Part shown: positions 1 through 8,596 of the stretch, piece after piece
Position numbering within the stretch: the stretch's first letter is position 1
How the letters are laid out: each line of letters starts with the position of its first letter
Assembly (NCBI RefSeq): GCF_029392875.1
Contig: NZ_CP113946.1
Location: forward strand, 1,964,799-2,028,798
DNA: 64,000 bases
Direction: 5' to 3'
DNA from: Lactobacillus sp. ESL0677
Lineage (GTDB): Bacteria; Bacillota; Bacilli; Lactobacillales; Lactobacillaceae
The notes under the pieces: model-generated
The model's database searches: none
Seen by the model: the letters and a program-made list of their open reading frames with translations, nothing else
Told to the model about the DNA's origin: nothing
Position numbers and translations under genes: made by a program

Positions 1-421
1 CTTGATAAAAATAATGGTGGAAATTTTCATCCTGTTCAAAAAAGCGCATATCATTATGAGTTGTCTTAACTTCAAGCTTCTGGCGCTCAATAATTTGGCG
101 CAAAATCATAAAATCATAATCAGATAACTTTTCAACCGCTTCTTCAATAACCTTCGTTTCAACACTTTCACGCATAAAACGGGCATCCTTTGCCTTTTGC
201 AAATTAATCTTCGAAACATATGTCCCCGATTGCGGCACAGCAACTATCAGCCCAACTTCACGCAATTGAAGAATTGCTTCCCTAATTGGCGTTCTCCCAA
301 TCTGTAGTTCTTCACATAAATCTTTTTCAGAAATTTTTTGACCGGGTAAATATTGTAAACTAATAATCCGCTTTAGAATTGTATTGTAAACTTGCTCTTT
401 CATGGTTGAAATCATTGCCAT
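1..421 (-). CDS. GntR-family (FadR-type) regulator, 3' part outside window
   Basis: About 140 N-terminal residues are visible; the gene runs off the left edge. Residues 1-70 form a GntR winged helix with the typical 'GRTPIREAILQL' recognition helix and the wing segment 'VPQSGTYVSKI'. After it begins an all-helical FadR/FCD-like ligand domain ('DARFMRESVETKVIEEAVEKL'). I chose ATG at 421 because GAGAGG lies a suitable distance upstream; a second ATG is at 415. It is divergent from uxuB-uxuA with 192 bp between, so it is probably the UxuR-like regulator of that operon responding to a hexuronate intermediate (inference). The domain call is firm; the ligand is not visible. Confidence 0.85.
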   Translation of the reverse strand, partial: MAMISTMKEQVYNTILKRIISLQYLPGQKISEKDLCEELQIGRTPIREAILQLREVGLIVAVPQSGTYVSKINLQKAKDARFMRESVETKVIEEAVEKLSDYDFMILRQIIERQKLEVKTTHNDMRFFEQDENFHHYFYQ

Positions 422-518
422 TGTCAGTGACCTCTCTTATTTTATTATCTTCTTTATTACATCATACTCCTATTTACTTGCAAAAAATTCTAAATAAATA
501 AAAATCTCTCAATACATA

Positions 519-547
519 TTGACATTTCCAAATAATGCGTTTACATT
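519..547 (+). promoter_or_regulatory. Putative promoter of uxuB-uxuA
   Basis: TTGACA at 519-524 and TACATT at 542-547 are separated by 17 bp and lie 67 bp upstream of the uxuB start. Just downstream is the palindrome TAATATATTA (550-559), placed where a repressor such as the divergent GntR protein could bind. This is inferred from consensus and position only. Confidence 0.5.
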
Positions 548-564
548 AGTAATATATTAGTATA

Positions 565-579
565 TTGAAATCGCAATTA
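565..579 (+). promoter_or_regulatory. Candidate cre site (CcpA)
   Basis: TTGAAATCGCAATTA matches the catabolite-responsive element consensus WTGNAANCGNWNNCW at all but one position. It lies just downstream of the putative uxuB promoter, a typical place for carbon catabolite repression. A one-mismatch degenerate motif is weak evidence on its own. Confidence 0.35.
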
Positions 580-613
580 ATACTATCTTGTTTATACCTA
601 AGGGGGTATTACA

Positions 614-2251
614 GTGCTTAAGTTAAGTGACAATTATTTAGAAAAAAGCGCTGACTTTGCAGCTCAAGGAATTACTGTTCCTCAATATGATCAAGCTAAA
701 ATCACAGCCGAAACTAAAGAAAATCCTGTTTGGGTGCATTTCGGAGGCGGTAATCTTTTCCGTTGTTTCCATGCTAAAATCGCTCAAGACTTATTAAATC
801 AAAACGAACTTTCAAGCGGAGTAGTAGTCGCTGAAACTTACGATGATGAAGTTATTGACAAGATTTACCACGGCTACCAAAACAGAATGTTAAGTGTCGT
901 CATGAACAGTGACGGTTCATTAGAAAAGGAATTATTAGCTAGTGTTGGTGAGTCACTCTACTTCAACCATACAAATCCTAGTGGTTGGAATAGATTAACC
1001 GAAATCTTCACTAAACCATCATTGCAATTTGCTACTTTTTCAATTACCGAAAAAGGTTACGCTTTAACTGACGTCAACGGCAATCTAATTGATGCAGCAC
1101 AAGCTGATATTGAAAATGGTCCTGATAAACCACAAACAAATATGGGGGCAATTGCTCATTTGTTATACGCACGTTACCAGGCTGGTAAATTGCCAATCGC
1201 AATGGTCAGCACCGATAACTTTTCACAAAATGGTCTCAAACTGGAAACGGAAGTTCTTAGAATTGCCGAAGGTTGGACTAACAACGGTCTTGTCGACAAA
1301 GGCTTTATTGACTATCTGAAGGATCCAAAGCAAGTTTCATTCCCATGGACAATGATTGACCGGATTACACCTAACCCAGCTCAAAGTGTGGCTGATGAAC
1401 TCAAAGCAAGTGGCTTCGCAGATACTGAGATTGTTCATACAACTAAGCACACCAATATTGCTCCGTTTGGTAACACCGAAAAAATTCATTATCTAGTAAT
1501 TGAAGACAGCTTTCCTAACGGTCGCCCAGCATTAGAAAAGGCTGGCGTTATGTTAGCAAGTCGCGACACTGTTAATGATGCCGACCAAATGAAAGTTACA
1601 GCTTGTTTGAATCCTTTGCATACAGCTCTTGCCATCTATGGTAACTTGCTCGGATACACTTCAATTGCAGCTGAACTTGCCGATGAAGACTTGCTTGGTT
1701 TAATCAAAAACCTAGGCTACGGCGAAGACTTACCAGTTGTTAAAGATCCAAAGATTATCAACCCGAAGAAGTTTATTGACGAGCTGATTAACCTTCGGTT
1801 ACCAAGCAAGAATATTCCTGACACGCCACAAAGAATTGCCAGTGACACTTCACAAAAGATCCCGGTACGTTACGGTGTAACCTTGCAACATTACATCGAT
1901 GACCCGAAGCTTGACCCAACCAAGCTTGAATTTATCCCGTTAGTTCTTGCTGGTTGGTGCCGCTACTTAATGGGTATCGATGACAATGGCGCAGAATTTA
2001 CGCAAAGTCGTGATCCATTATTAGCTGACCTAAAGCCTTATGTTGCTAACATTAAACTCGGTGATACCAATACAGATATTCACAAGGCATTAAAACCAAT
2101 TTTAACTAACGATAGTATTTTTGGTAACGATCTTTACCAAGTAGGAATTGCTGACAAAGTAGAAAACTACTTCAAACAATTAATTGCTGGTAAAGGAGCT
2201 GTTCGCTCTACTTTACATGAAACTATTAAAGCGAAGAGCTATCAATTTTAA
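614..2251 (+). CDS. uxuB: Fructuronate reductase (mannitol dehydrogenase family)
   Basis: Long-chain mannitol dehydrogenase-family oxidoreductase, 545 aa, the usual size for UxuB-type fructuronate reductases. It interconverts D-fructuronate and D-mannonate with NAD(H) in the cytosol. The N-terminal 'VHFGGGNLFRCFHAK' (about 40-55) is the family's nucleotide-binding entry, and 'TKHTNIAPFGNTEK' and 'KVTACLNPLHTALAIYG' match the catalytic Lys/Asn-His region. Translation starts at GTG 614, with AGGGGGT about 7 nt upstream and no competing ATG. It is followed 22 bp later by uxuA, so the two steps are co-transcribed. Tagaturonate or mannitol activity cannot be excluded from sequence, but the partner gene supports fructuronate. 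Confidence 0.88.
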   Translation: MLKLSDNYLEKSADFAAQGITVPQYDQAKITAETKENPVWVHFGGGNLFRCFHAKIAQDLLNQNELSSGVVVAETYDDEVIDKIYHGYQNRMLSVVMNSDGSLEKELLASVGESLYFNHTNPSGWNRLTEIFTKPSLQFATFSITEKGYALTDVNGNLIDAAQADIENGPDKPQTNMGAIAHLLYARYQAGKLPIAMVSTDNFSQNGLKLETEVLRIAEGWTNNGLVDKGFIDYLKDPKQVSFPWTMIDRITPNPAQSVADELKASGFADTEIVHTTKHTNIAPFGNTEKIHYLVIEDSFPNGRPALEKAGVMLASRDTVNDADQMKVTACLNPLHTALAIYGNLLGYTSIAAELADEDLLGLIKNLGYGEDLPVVKDPKIINPKKFIDELINLRLPSKNIPDTPQRIASDTSQKIPVRYGVTLQHYIDDPKLDPTKLEFIPLVLAGWCRYLMGIDDNGAEFTQSRDPLLADLKPYVANIKLGDTNTDIHKALKPILTNDSIFGNDLYQVGIADKVENYFKQLIAGKGAVRSTLHETIKAKSYQF

Positions 2252-2273
2252 TTAAAAAGGAAGATTTATATTT

Positions 2274-3350
2274 ATGAAAAACATGGGATTTCGGTGGTAC
2301 GGTGATAACAACGACTCCATCACATTATCAGATATTCGGCAAATTCCGGGTGTATCGCAAGTAGTTGGTACCCTGTTTGATATTCCAGCTGGAGAAGTTT
2401 GGCCAAAAGATCAAATTAAGCACCTAAAGGATGAAGTCGAAGCTGCTGGTTTAAAGCTCGAAGTTATCGAGTCAGTTAATGTTCACGATGATATTAAAAT
2501 CGGCTTGCCAAGTAGAGACAAATATATCGAAAACTACATTCAAACAATTCGCAATTTAGCAGAATACGGTGTTAAGGTTATTTGTTATAATTTCATGCCT
2601 GTTTTTGACTGGGTTAGAACTGACTTGCATTACCCATTAGCTGATGGCTCAACTGCTATGGCCTTTGAACAAAAGTACTTGACCGATGACCCACAAAGTA
2701 TTGCCGATGCAATGCAAAAGAACTCTAACGGTTACGTTCAAGCTGGTTGGGAACCAGAAAGAATGGCTGAAATCAAGCGGTTAATGGCAGCATATAAGGA
2801 TGTAGATACTGAAAAATTAACTGCTAACCTAAAATACTTCCTTGATGCAATTATTCCAGTCTGTGAAGAATGTGATGTCCGCATGGCAATGCACCCAGAT
2901 GACCCACCACGTGAATTATTCGGTTTGCCACGGATTTACAAGAACCGTGATGATATGCTTAAGATTGAACAACTGCACGAATCACCATACAATGGCTTCA
3001 CCATTTGCTGTGGTAGTTTAGGTGAAAATCCAGAAAACGATGTTCCAGCAATTATTCGCGAATTTGCAGCTAGGGACCGTGTCTTCTTTATCCATGGCCG
3101 TAACATCAAATTCTTAAATAAAGACGGTGACTTCCACGAATCAGCTGCACTTTCATCCGAAGGTTCACTTGATATGTATGAAATCATCAAAGCTTTGCAC
3201 GACAATAATTATCAAGGCTACATTCGTCCAGATCACGGACGCGATATTTGGAATGAAAATGGTCGTCCTGGATATGGCCTCTACGACCGTGCTTTAAGTA
3301 TTACCTACTTGAATGGGCTATGGGAAGCTATTGATAAGGACCGTAAATAA
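2274..3350 (+). CDS. uxuA: Mannonate dehydratase (UxuA type)
   Basis: TIM-barrel, metal-dependent D-mannonate dehydratase of 358 aa, making 2-keto-3-deoxy-D-gluconate from mannonate. The start 'MGFRWYGDNNDSITLSDIRQIPGV' and the motifs 'MAMHPDDPPRELFGLPRI', 'CCGSLGE', 'FFIHGRNI' and 'GYIRPDHGRDIW' are diagnostic and hold the metal-binding His/Cys/Asp residues. AAGGAAG precedes the ATG. It is second in the uxuB-uxuA operon and is followed by a bidirectional terminator. The cluster also encodes an unrelated enolase-superfamily dehydratase (6167-7378), so mannonate dehydration may be encoded twice. UxaC-type isomerase is not in the window and may lie to the left. Confidence 0.95.
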   Translation: MKNMGFRWYGDNNDSITLSDIRQIPGVSQVVGTLFDIPAGEVWPKDQIKHLKDEVEAAGLKLEVIESVNVHDDIKIGLPSRDKYIENYIQTIRNLAEYGVKVICYNFMPVFDWVRTDLHYPLADGSTAMAFEQKYLTDDPQSIADAMQKNSNGYVQAGWEPERMAEIKRLMAAYKDVDTEKLTANLKYFLDAIIPVCEECDVRMAMHPDDPPRELFGLPRIYKNRDDMLKIEQLHESPYNGFTICCGSLGENPENDVPAIIREFAARDRVFFIHGRNIKFLNKDGDFHESAALSSEGSLDMYEIIKALHDNNYQGYIRPDHGRDIWNENGRPGYGLYDRALSITYLNGLWEAIDKDRK

Positions 3351-3360
3351 TTAATCAACG

Positions 3361-3393
3361 AAAAAATATCCAGCATAATGCTGGATATTTTTT
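3361..3393. terminator. Bidirectional terminator uxuA / rpiR-like gene
   Basis: AAATATCCAGCAT / ATGCTGGATATTT forms a 13-bp perfect stem with A- and T-runs on both sides. It can end both the plus-strand uxu operon and the convergent minus-strand operon. Confidence 0.85.
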
Positions 3394-3398
3394 ATGCC

Positions 3399-4148
3399 TT
3401 ATTTTTCACGAAAAGTATAAAGATACATTTTCAAATATAAGACACTAGCAAAAATAAAGTAGGGATCTTTGACAGATAGGTACTGACCATCTGTAACTTT
3501 TAATTCGACTGGATCAACAAAAATATTGTAATTACTCAGGCGCGAGATTTCATTATCAACGCGCTCAACCACAGAGATGAATGGCACCCCGCTCGTTCGC
3601 AACTGTCTAGCAAACAGTCTTGCGTTATCGGAAGTCCCCTTTAGCGTAATCAAAATCACAATGTCATCTTTAGTTAGCGACTTAGGTAATGACGACAACT
3701 CATCAACACCTTCAATGAAGAAAATGGTGATATTAATCGTTAAGAATAACCGTCTAATTTCTTGAGCAATATTTCGCTGCAGCGTTCCTGTACCATAGAC
3801 AAAAACTTTTTTGCTCTTTAATAATGCCCGACAAATATCAGTAAAGTCCTTACTAATTATTTGTTCAACAAATTCATTAATTTGTACCTGATATTGATGA
3901 AAAATATCTTCATCAATTCTAGGAACAATACTTTCCTGCTTGAGCAAATAGCGCATTTCTGAAAATCCTTGTAAAGAAATTCTTTTAGAAAAACGAACGA
4001 TTGCTGACGGCGATACGTTACATTTGGATGCTAGTTGTGTCAAATTTAATGATAAAACCGATTTCTTAGAAGATTTTATGACCCGCCAAATATGTTTATC
4101 AGTATCTGTAAGCCGCTCAAAGTTTTTAATTACTAGATCGTCAATCAC
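3399..4148 (-). CDS. MurR/RpiR-family transcriptional regulator
   Basis: 249 aa by my start. The N-terminal HTH_6 domain (about 1-75) contains 'LTQLASKCNVSPSAIVRFSKRISLQGFSEMRYLL', typical of RpiR regulators. The C-terminal half is a SIS sugar-phosphate domain ('ALLKSKKVFVYGTGTLQRNIAQEI', 'DIVILITLKGTSDNARLFA'). An upstream ATG would give a longer N-terminus, but GGAGG at 4157-4161 sits 8 nt before GTG 4148, so I chose GTG. It is the last gene of the ManD-PTS-RpiR operon on the minus strand and probably controls it in response to a phosphorylated sugar (inference). Confidence 0.88.
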   Translation of the reverse strand: MIDDLVIKNFERLTDTDKHIWRVIKSSKKSVLSLNLTQLASKCNVSPSAIVRFSKRISLQGFSEMRYLLKQESIVPRIDEDIFHQYQVQINEFVEQIISKDFTDICRALLKSKKVFVYGTGTLQRNIAQEIRRLFLTINITIFFIEGVDELSSLPKSLTKDDIVILITLKGTSDNARLFARQLRTSGVPFISVVERVDNEISRLSNYNIFVDPVELKVTDGQYLSVKDPYFIFASVLYLKMYLYTFREK

Positions 4149-4256
4149 CAGCACTACCTCCATTAAATGAACTATCATCAATAAAATAATTCGTTGACTA
4201 ATTGCATTGTCTGTCATTATTCTATCTATTTCAAGTACATTAAACAAAGAACCTGA

Positions 4257-6149
4257 TTATGCGAGGTACAACAAGTTTTCACTCACATCTATTTGCTTTA
4301 GATTATCTTCCGGCTTTTCAACTTGATGACCATTATTATCTGTAATAATCATGACTACTATCGGATCATAACCAGCCTTTTTAATGTTAGCTAAATCCAT
4401 TTTAATTAGCGGCTGACCTTGTTTGACTTCTTCGCCCTGCTCAACTTCTGCAGTAAAGCCCTTGCCGTGCAGATCAACTGTATCAATTCCTAAATGCAGC
4501 AAAATTTCACAGCCTGTCTGGGCATCTTTAAGTCCGATTGCATGTTTAGTCTTTGCTAGCATCACTACCTGACCCGTAACCGGTGAAGTTACTTCACCAG
4601 TTGTTGGTTCAATCGCAATTGTTTTACCTAAAATTTCTTGAGCAAAAGTTTCATCATTAATATCTTTAGCAGGCACAATTTGGCCTGCAACTGGAGCAAC
4701 TACTTCACCAGAATTGCTGTTTGTAGTTGCAACTGGCTCAGTATCAGCAACATTTTTACCAGCTTTAGCTTGTTCCCATTCTTGAATCTTCTTATTAGGA
4801 TCAAAGAAGAAGTAAACTAGCGAACCAGAAACTAACATCGCCGTAATATGAATAATAAAGTAGTTAATCAATGCTTGTTTACTGTACAAATATGTAACTA
4901 AACCCGGAATAGCGGCTACGCCCATACCAGAACTTGCGGCATGCAGTAAACCAGCTACCATCCCTGAAACAGCACCACCACATAGGGCAAAGATAAATGG
5001 CGTCCCAAATTGTAAGTTAACACCAAAGATAGCAGGTTCAGTAATTCCCAAAAATGCTGGCAATGATGAAGAAGTGTATAGACTGCGCTTCTTAGCATCC
5101 TTAACTTTCAATCCTGTTACTAGAGCTGCGGTTGCTTGAGCGATAATCCCACCAGTAATCATTGCGTTAAATTGGTTGAAACCAGTAGTAGCAAGCAGAC
5201 TAGATTCTAGTGCTAAGAAGATATGGTGCATCCCCGTAACCACAATCGCCTGTTGGGTACCACCAATAATTAATCCACCTAAACCAAATGGCAGATTGAT
5301 TACAGCCTTAGCAACAAACAAGATACCGTGTTCAATCTCCTGACAAACTGGCCCAATAACTAACAGACCAAGTAATCCTGAAATCAGCAGTGTAACAAAC
5401 GGTGTAATTATTAAGTCCAAACTATCTGGAACTATCTTTTTCAGTTTTTTCTCAATATATGCAGCTAGCATAACTACTACTAACGCAGGTAACACCGACC
5501 CAGCATAGCTGACAACATTGTCTTGAATGCCAAAGATATTAATCGTCAGTGCCTTTGCCGTTCCCTTAATAATATCGTTAGGGTTAGGCAAGAGTGGGTT
5601 AACTAACATCAAACCGAGGATTAATCCTAATACTGGTGACCCACCAAACTGGCGCATTCCTGACCATGCAATTAAAACTGGTAGGAAGGTAAATGCTGTT
5701 TTCATCAAAACCGTGGCAATAGTCAATGCAGCTGGACTCATGTGGACATTAAACGCCGTCAAGCAGTTAATAATCCCACTGAATAATCCAGTCGCAACCA
5801 AAGCAGGAATTACGGGGATAAAAATATCTCCCAAAATTCGGGACACCTTTTGTGGTAAGGACATGCCCTCATATTGACTAGCTTGCCCGCCATCTTGGTT
5901 ATCGTTATTAGACACCAAATTGTAAATTCGGTCTACTAGCCCAGTACCCAAGATAACTTGGAACTGATCACCAGAGTAAAATTCACCCTTAACGCCAGCA
6001 ATTGAACTAATACCGTCTTCATTAATCTTACTTTTATCAAATGGCGTAATTCTAAGTCTAGTTGAACAATGTGACACGTTCTTAATATTATTTTTTCCGC
6101 CTATGTTTGCCAAAATTTCTTTAGCAATATTACGATCATTGGTTTTCAA
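4257..6149 (-). CDS. PTS beta-glucoside-type transporter, EIIBCA
   Basis: Single-chain glucose-superfamily PTS permease, 630 aa. The order is EIIB (1-90, phosphocysteine C28 in 'SHCSTRLRI'), a membrane EIIC of about ten segments (about 105-460, with 'GITEPAIFGV'), a linker, then EIIA (about 480-630, phosphohistidine near 550 in 'ILLHLGIDTVDLHGKGF'). Translation starts at TTG 6149 with GGAGG 8 nt upstream. It lies 17 bp after the ManD-like gene and upstream of the RpiR regulator. By context the substrate may be a glucuronide or aldonate-containing glycoside; the sequence alone says only beta-glucoside class. No glycosidase is adjacent, which leaves cleavage of the phosphorylated product unexplained here. 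Confidence 0.92.
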   Translation of the reverse strand: MKTNDRNIAKEILANIGGKNNIKNVSHCSTRLRITPFDKSKINEDGISSIAGVKGEFYSGDQFQVILGTGLVDRIYNLVSNNDNQDGGQASQYEGMSLPQKVSRILGDIFIPVIPALVATGLFSGIINCLTAFNVHMSPAALTIATVLMKTAFTFLPVLIAWSGMRQFGGSPVLGLILGLMLVNPLLPNPNDIIKGTAKALTINIFGIQDNVVSYAGSVLPALVVVMLAAYIEKKLKKIVPDSLDLIITPFVTLLISGLLGLLVIGPVCQEIEHGILFVAKAVINLPFGLGGLIIGGTQQAIVVTGMHHIFLALESSLLATTGFNQFNAMITGGIIAQATAALVTGLKVKDAKKRSLYTSSSLPAFLGITEPAIFGVNLQFGTPFIFALCGGAVSGMVAGLLHAASSGMGVAAIPGLVTYLYSKQALINYFIIHITAMLVSGSLVYFFFDPNKKIQEWEQAKAGKNVADTEPVATTNSNSGEVVAPVAGQIVPAKDINDETFAQEILGKTIAIEPTTGEVTSPVTGQVVMLAKTKHAIGLKDAQTGCEILLHLGIDTVDLHGKGFTAEVEQGEEVKQGQPLIKMDLANIKKAGYDPIVVMIITDNNGHQVEKPEDNLKQIDVSENLLYLA

Positions 6150-6166
6150 CGGTCTTACCTCCTTAT

Positions 6167-7378
6167 TTATGGTCTAACGCAAGTGCCATCTGGCAATCTG
6201 CTAATTGTCCAATCACTGGTCCAATCATCCTTAAATGAAATTTCCGGATATTCTTTAGCTGCTTCTTCATCAATATCAACGCCGATACCAGGACGGTCAT
6301 TAACATAAATATAACCATCACGAACAGTAGGGGTCCCCGGAAATACCCGATAGGTATTTTCCTTAATGCTATTGCTCCACTCCTGAACACCACAATTATG
6401 TGAAGATAAACTCAATTGGGCATTGACAGCATGACCAATAGCTGACAAGTCTCCCGGGCCATGCCATGAAGTCTGAATGCCGTACAAATCGGCAAAAGCA
6501 ATTAACTTCCTGATTGGAGTAATGCCACCAATCTGACTAATATGACATCTGATAAAGTCAATATCACGATCCTGAATGACCTTCATCCATTCGCGCGGAT
6601 TATTAAACAATTCACCCATCGATAGAGGCACACTTGTCTGCTCCCTAACTCTACCTAACCAATCCATTTGTTCTAGTGAAACAACATCTTCCATGAACAA
6701 TGGTGAAAACTTTTCCATTTTTCTTAAAAAAATAATTGCTTGATTAGGCGTCAATCGTTCATGAACATCATGAATTAGTCTTATCTTGTCACCGAACACA
6801 TCATGAACCTTAGTAAAAGCTCGTAAAACTGTGTCCATATACAAGTATGGATCATAATAAACACCATCATTAGGCCCAGTCACTGAACCATAATCTGAAC
6901 CACCATAACCGTTAACTTGAACCCGAATATTAGTCCAACCTTGGTCGACCTTACCTTGAACCTGCTTAACGGCATCATCTACCGAAGAAGCATCAACATG
7001 GGTATATGCAGGAATGGCATCACGACATTTACCGCCAAATAGTTCATATAGTGGCATGTCAGCCAACTTCCCCTTAATATCCCACAAGGCCATGTCAATT
7101 CCTGCTACTGCATTATTGAGAACTGGACCATTGCGCCAGTATGAGTTAGCTGTGCAGGCCTGCCAAATATCTTCAATATTGTTTGGGAATTTTCCAATCA
7201 ACATCGGCTTAAGATAGCTGTCAATTGCCTTCTTAACAACCTTAATTCTTTGAGTAAATGTTGCGCACCCAACACCATAAATGCTTGGGTCATTTGTCAA
7301 CACTTTGACAACTAACAAATTTATTCCTTCCGGAGCAGTGATAATGGTTTTAACATCTGTTATTACCAATTTCTTCAT
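6167..7378 (-). CDS. Enolase-superfamily sugar-acid dehydratase (ManD/RspA subgroup)
   Basis: 403 aa, the normal ManD length. The N-terminal cap holds 'TNDPSIYGVGCATFTQR'; the barrel carries the metal and catalytic residues in 'IHDVHERLTPNQA', 'PLFMEDVV', 'LSMGELFNNPREW', 'RCHISQIGGITP' and 'SWHGPGDLSAIGHAVN'. The subgroup dehydrates D-mannonate and/or D-gluconate to 2-keto-3-deoxygluconate. From memory, a Pro after His-Gly marks members with low mannonate activity or gluconate activity; this needs checking. ATG 7378 was chosen over GTG 7396 because GAGAGGTGAAGG lies between them. First gene of a minus-strand operon with the PTS and RpiR genes. Possibly a second mannonate dehydratase, or an enzyme for a related acid. 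Confidence 0.85.
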   Translation of the reverse strand: MKKLVITDVKTIITAPEGINLLVVKVLTNDPSIYGVGCATFTQRIKVVKKAIDSYLKPMLIGKFPNNIEDIWQACTANSYWRNGPVLNNAVAGIDMALWDIKGKLADMPLYELFGGKCRDAIPAYTHVDASSVDDAVKQVQGKVDQGWTNIRVQVNGYGGSDYGSVTGPNDGVYYDPYLYMDTVLRAFTKVHDVFGDKIRLIHDVHERLTPNQAIIFLRKMEKFSPLFMEDVVSLEQMDWLGRVREQTSVPLSMGELFNNPREWMKVIQDRDIDFIRCHISQIGGITPIRKLIAFADLYGIQTSWHGPGDLSAIGHAVNAQLSLSSHNCGVQEWSNSIKENTYRVFPGTPTVRDGYIYVNDRPGIGVDIDEEAAKEYPEISFKDDWTSDWTISRLPDGTCVRP

Positions 7379-7447
7379 GAATCCTTCACCTCTCACTTTC
7401 TAAAACAGTTTTTATTGTAAGGGCTTCATCAAAAAATAGATATACTT

Positions 7448-7481
7448 CTTGACCATTTGAATTTTTACTTCACAAGTTGAA
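7448..7481 (-). promoter_or_regulatory. Tandem 14-mer, candidate operator of the ManD-PTS-RpiR operon
   Basis: CTTGACCATTTGAA (7448-7461) and CTTCACAAGTTGAA (7468-7481) match at 10 of 14 positions and are spaced exactly 20 bp apart, two helical turns. They lie 70-103 bp upstream of the ManD start, where a dimer or tetramer of the operon's RpiR protein could bind. No footprint or second locus supports this yet. Confidence 0.35.
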
Positions 7482-7513
7482 CTATTTTTTATTTCTTAAA
7501 AAATTTTTTAAAC

Positions 7514-7543
7514 AAAAAAGAGCCTTACAACCGTAAGACTCTT
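7514..7543 (-). terminator. Terminator of kdgA-kdgK
   Basis: An imperfect stem AAGAGccTTAC / GTAAgaCTCTT with a short loop is followed on the minus strand by a run of T residues, 18 bp past the kdgK stop. Confidence 0.75.
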
Positions 7544-7561
7544 ACTAGTTTATAAAAATTT

Positions 7562-8587
7562 TTATCTTAAAACACGCATATTGCTCTGCTTATCCATTAC
7601 CGCACGAATTTCTGCATCAGTAACCAAATTAAGATCGCCGCTAATGGTCAGTTTCAAAACGCTGGCAGCAATCGCGTAATCAAGTCTATCTTGAGCGCTG
7701 AAATCATGCAACAAGCCGTGCACTAGACCAGCACCAAAGGCATCGCCAGCAGCAACACCTTCCCACACGTGCATCTTATAAATTGGCGTTTCATAAACTT
7801 GCCCGTGATCAATCATCAGCGCCATCCATTCCGAATCCTCAACAGAATGAATGTTGCGTAAGACGCTGGCAACAGTTTGACACTTAGGGTATTTAGCAGT
7901 GATGGCCTGCATCCCTTTAATAAAAGCATCTTTTTGTTCAATACCGCAGCTCATATCACCATCAAAAGCCTTGATACCCAATGTTGCTTCAAAATCTTCA
8001 TCATTTGCCAAACAAACATCGACATACGGCATTAGTTGCGCCATTGCCTGTTGTGCCTTTTCTGGAGACCACATTTTACCGCGATAATTCAGATCGCACA
8101 CAACCTGAATATCATGCTCAAGACAATACTGACAAGCCGCTAATACTGCCTGAAACATTTCAGTGGAAATAGCAGGCGTAATTCCTGAAAAGTAGAAATA
8201 ACTGGCGTCTTGCAAAATTTCGGCCCAATCATATTCTGCCGCCTTTGAAACTGCAAAAGAACTACCAGCACGATCATAAACCACACTGGTGTTGCGAACA
8301 CTCGCACCTTTTTCAAAGAAATAAATACCTAGTCTTGGTCCGCCAATTCGTATTTCAGCTGTATCAACACTATAGCGGCGCAAAGTTCCTAAGGCTGCTT
8401 GGCCAACTGCGTTTTGCGGTACTTTAGAAACAAACTGCGCATGATCGCCAAGTAATGACAACGACGTTGCTACATTAGCTTCCGCACCACCGTAAAGACC
8501 CGAAAAAGTATCAGTTTGAATAATCCGTTGGTTCTCTGCTGGCTTAAGTCGCAGCATCATTTCGCCAAAAGTTACTACCTTCTGCAT
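7562..8587 (-). CDS. kdgK: 2-dehydro-3-deoxygluconokinase
   Basis: PfkB-family sugar kinase, 341 aa. It phosphorylates 2-keto-3-deoxygluconate to KDPG with ATP. The N-terminal 'TFGEMMLRLKPAEN' and 'GLYGGAEANVATSLSLLG' are typical of KDG kinases. The second PfkB signature 'WEGVAAGDAFGAGLVHG' (about 280-297) carries the catalytic Asp and anion hole. ATG 8587 is preceded by AGGTGA; a GTG directly after the kdgA stop (8596) is an alternative start. It is translationally close to kdgA, which lies 9 bp upstream, and ends at a terminator. Confidence 0.93.
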   Translation of the reverse strand: MQKVVTFGEMMLRLKPAENQRIIQTDTFSGLYGGAEANVATSLSLLGDHAQFVSKVPQNAVGQAALGTLRRYSVDTAEIRIGGPRLGIYFFEKGASVRNTSVVYDRAGSSFAVSKAAEYDWAEILQDASYFYFSGITPAISTEMFQAVLAACQYCLEHDIQVVCDLNYRGKMWSPEKAQQAMAQLMPYVDVCLANDEDFEATLGIKAFDGDMSCGIEQKDAFIKGMQAITAKYPKCQTVASVLRNIHSVEDSEWMALMIDHGQVYETPIYKMHVWEGVAAGDAFGAGLVHGLLHDFSAQDRLDYAIAASVLKLTISGDLNLVTDAEIRAVMDKQSNMRVLR

Positions 8588-8596
8588 TCGTCTCAC

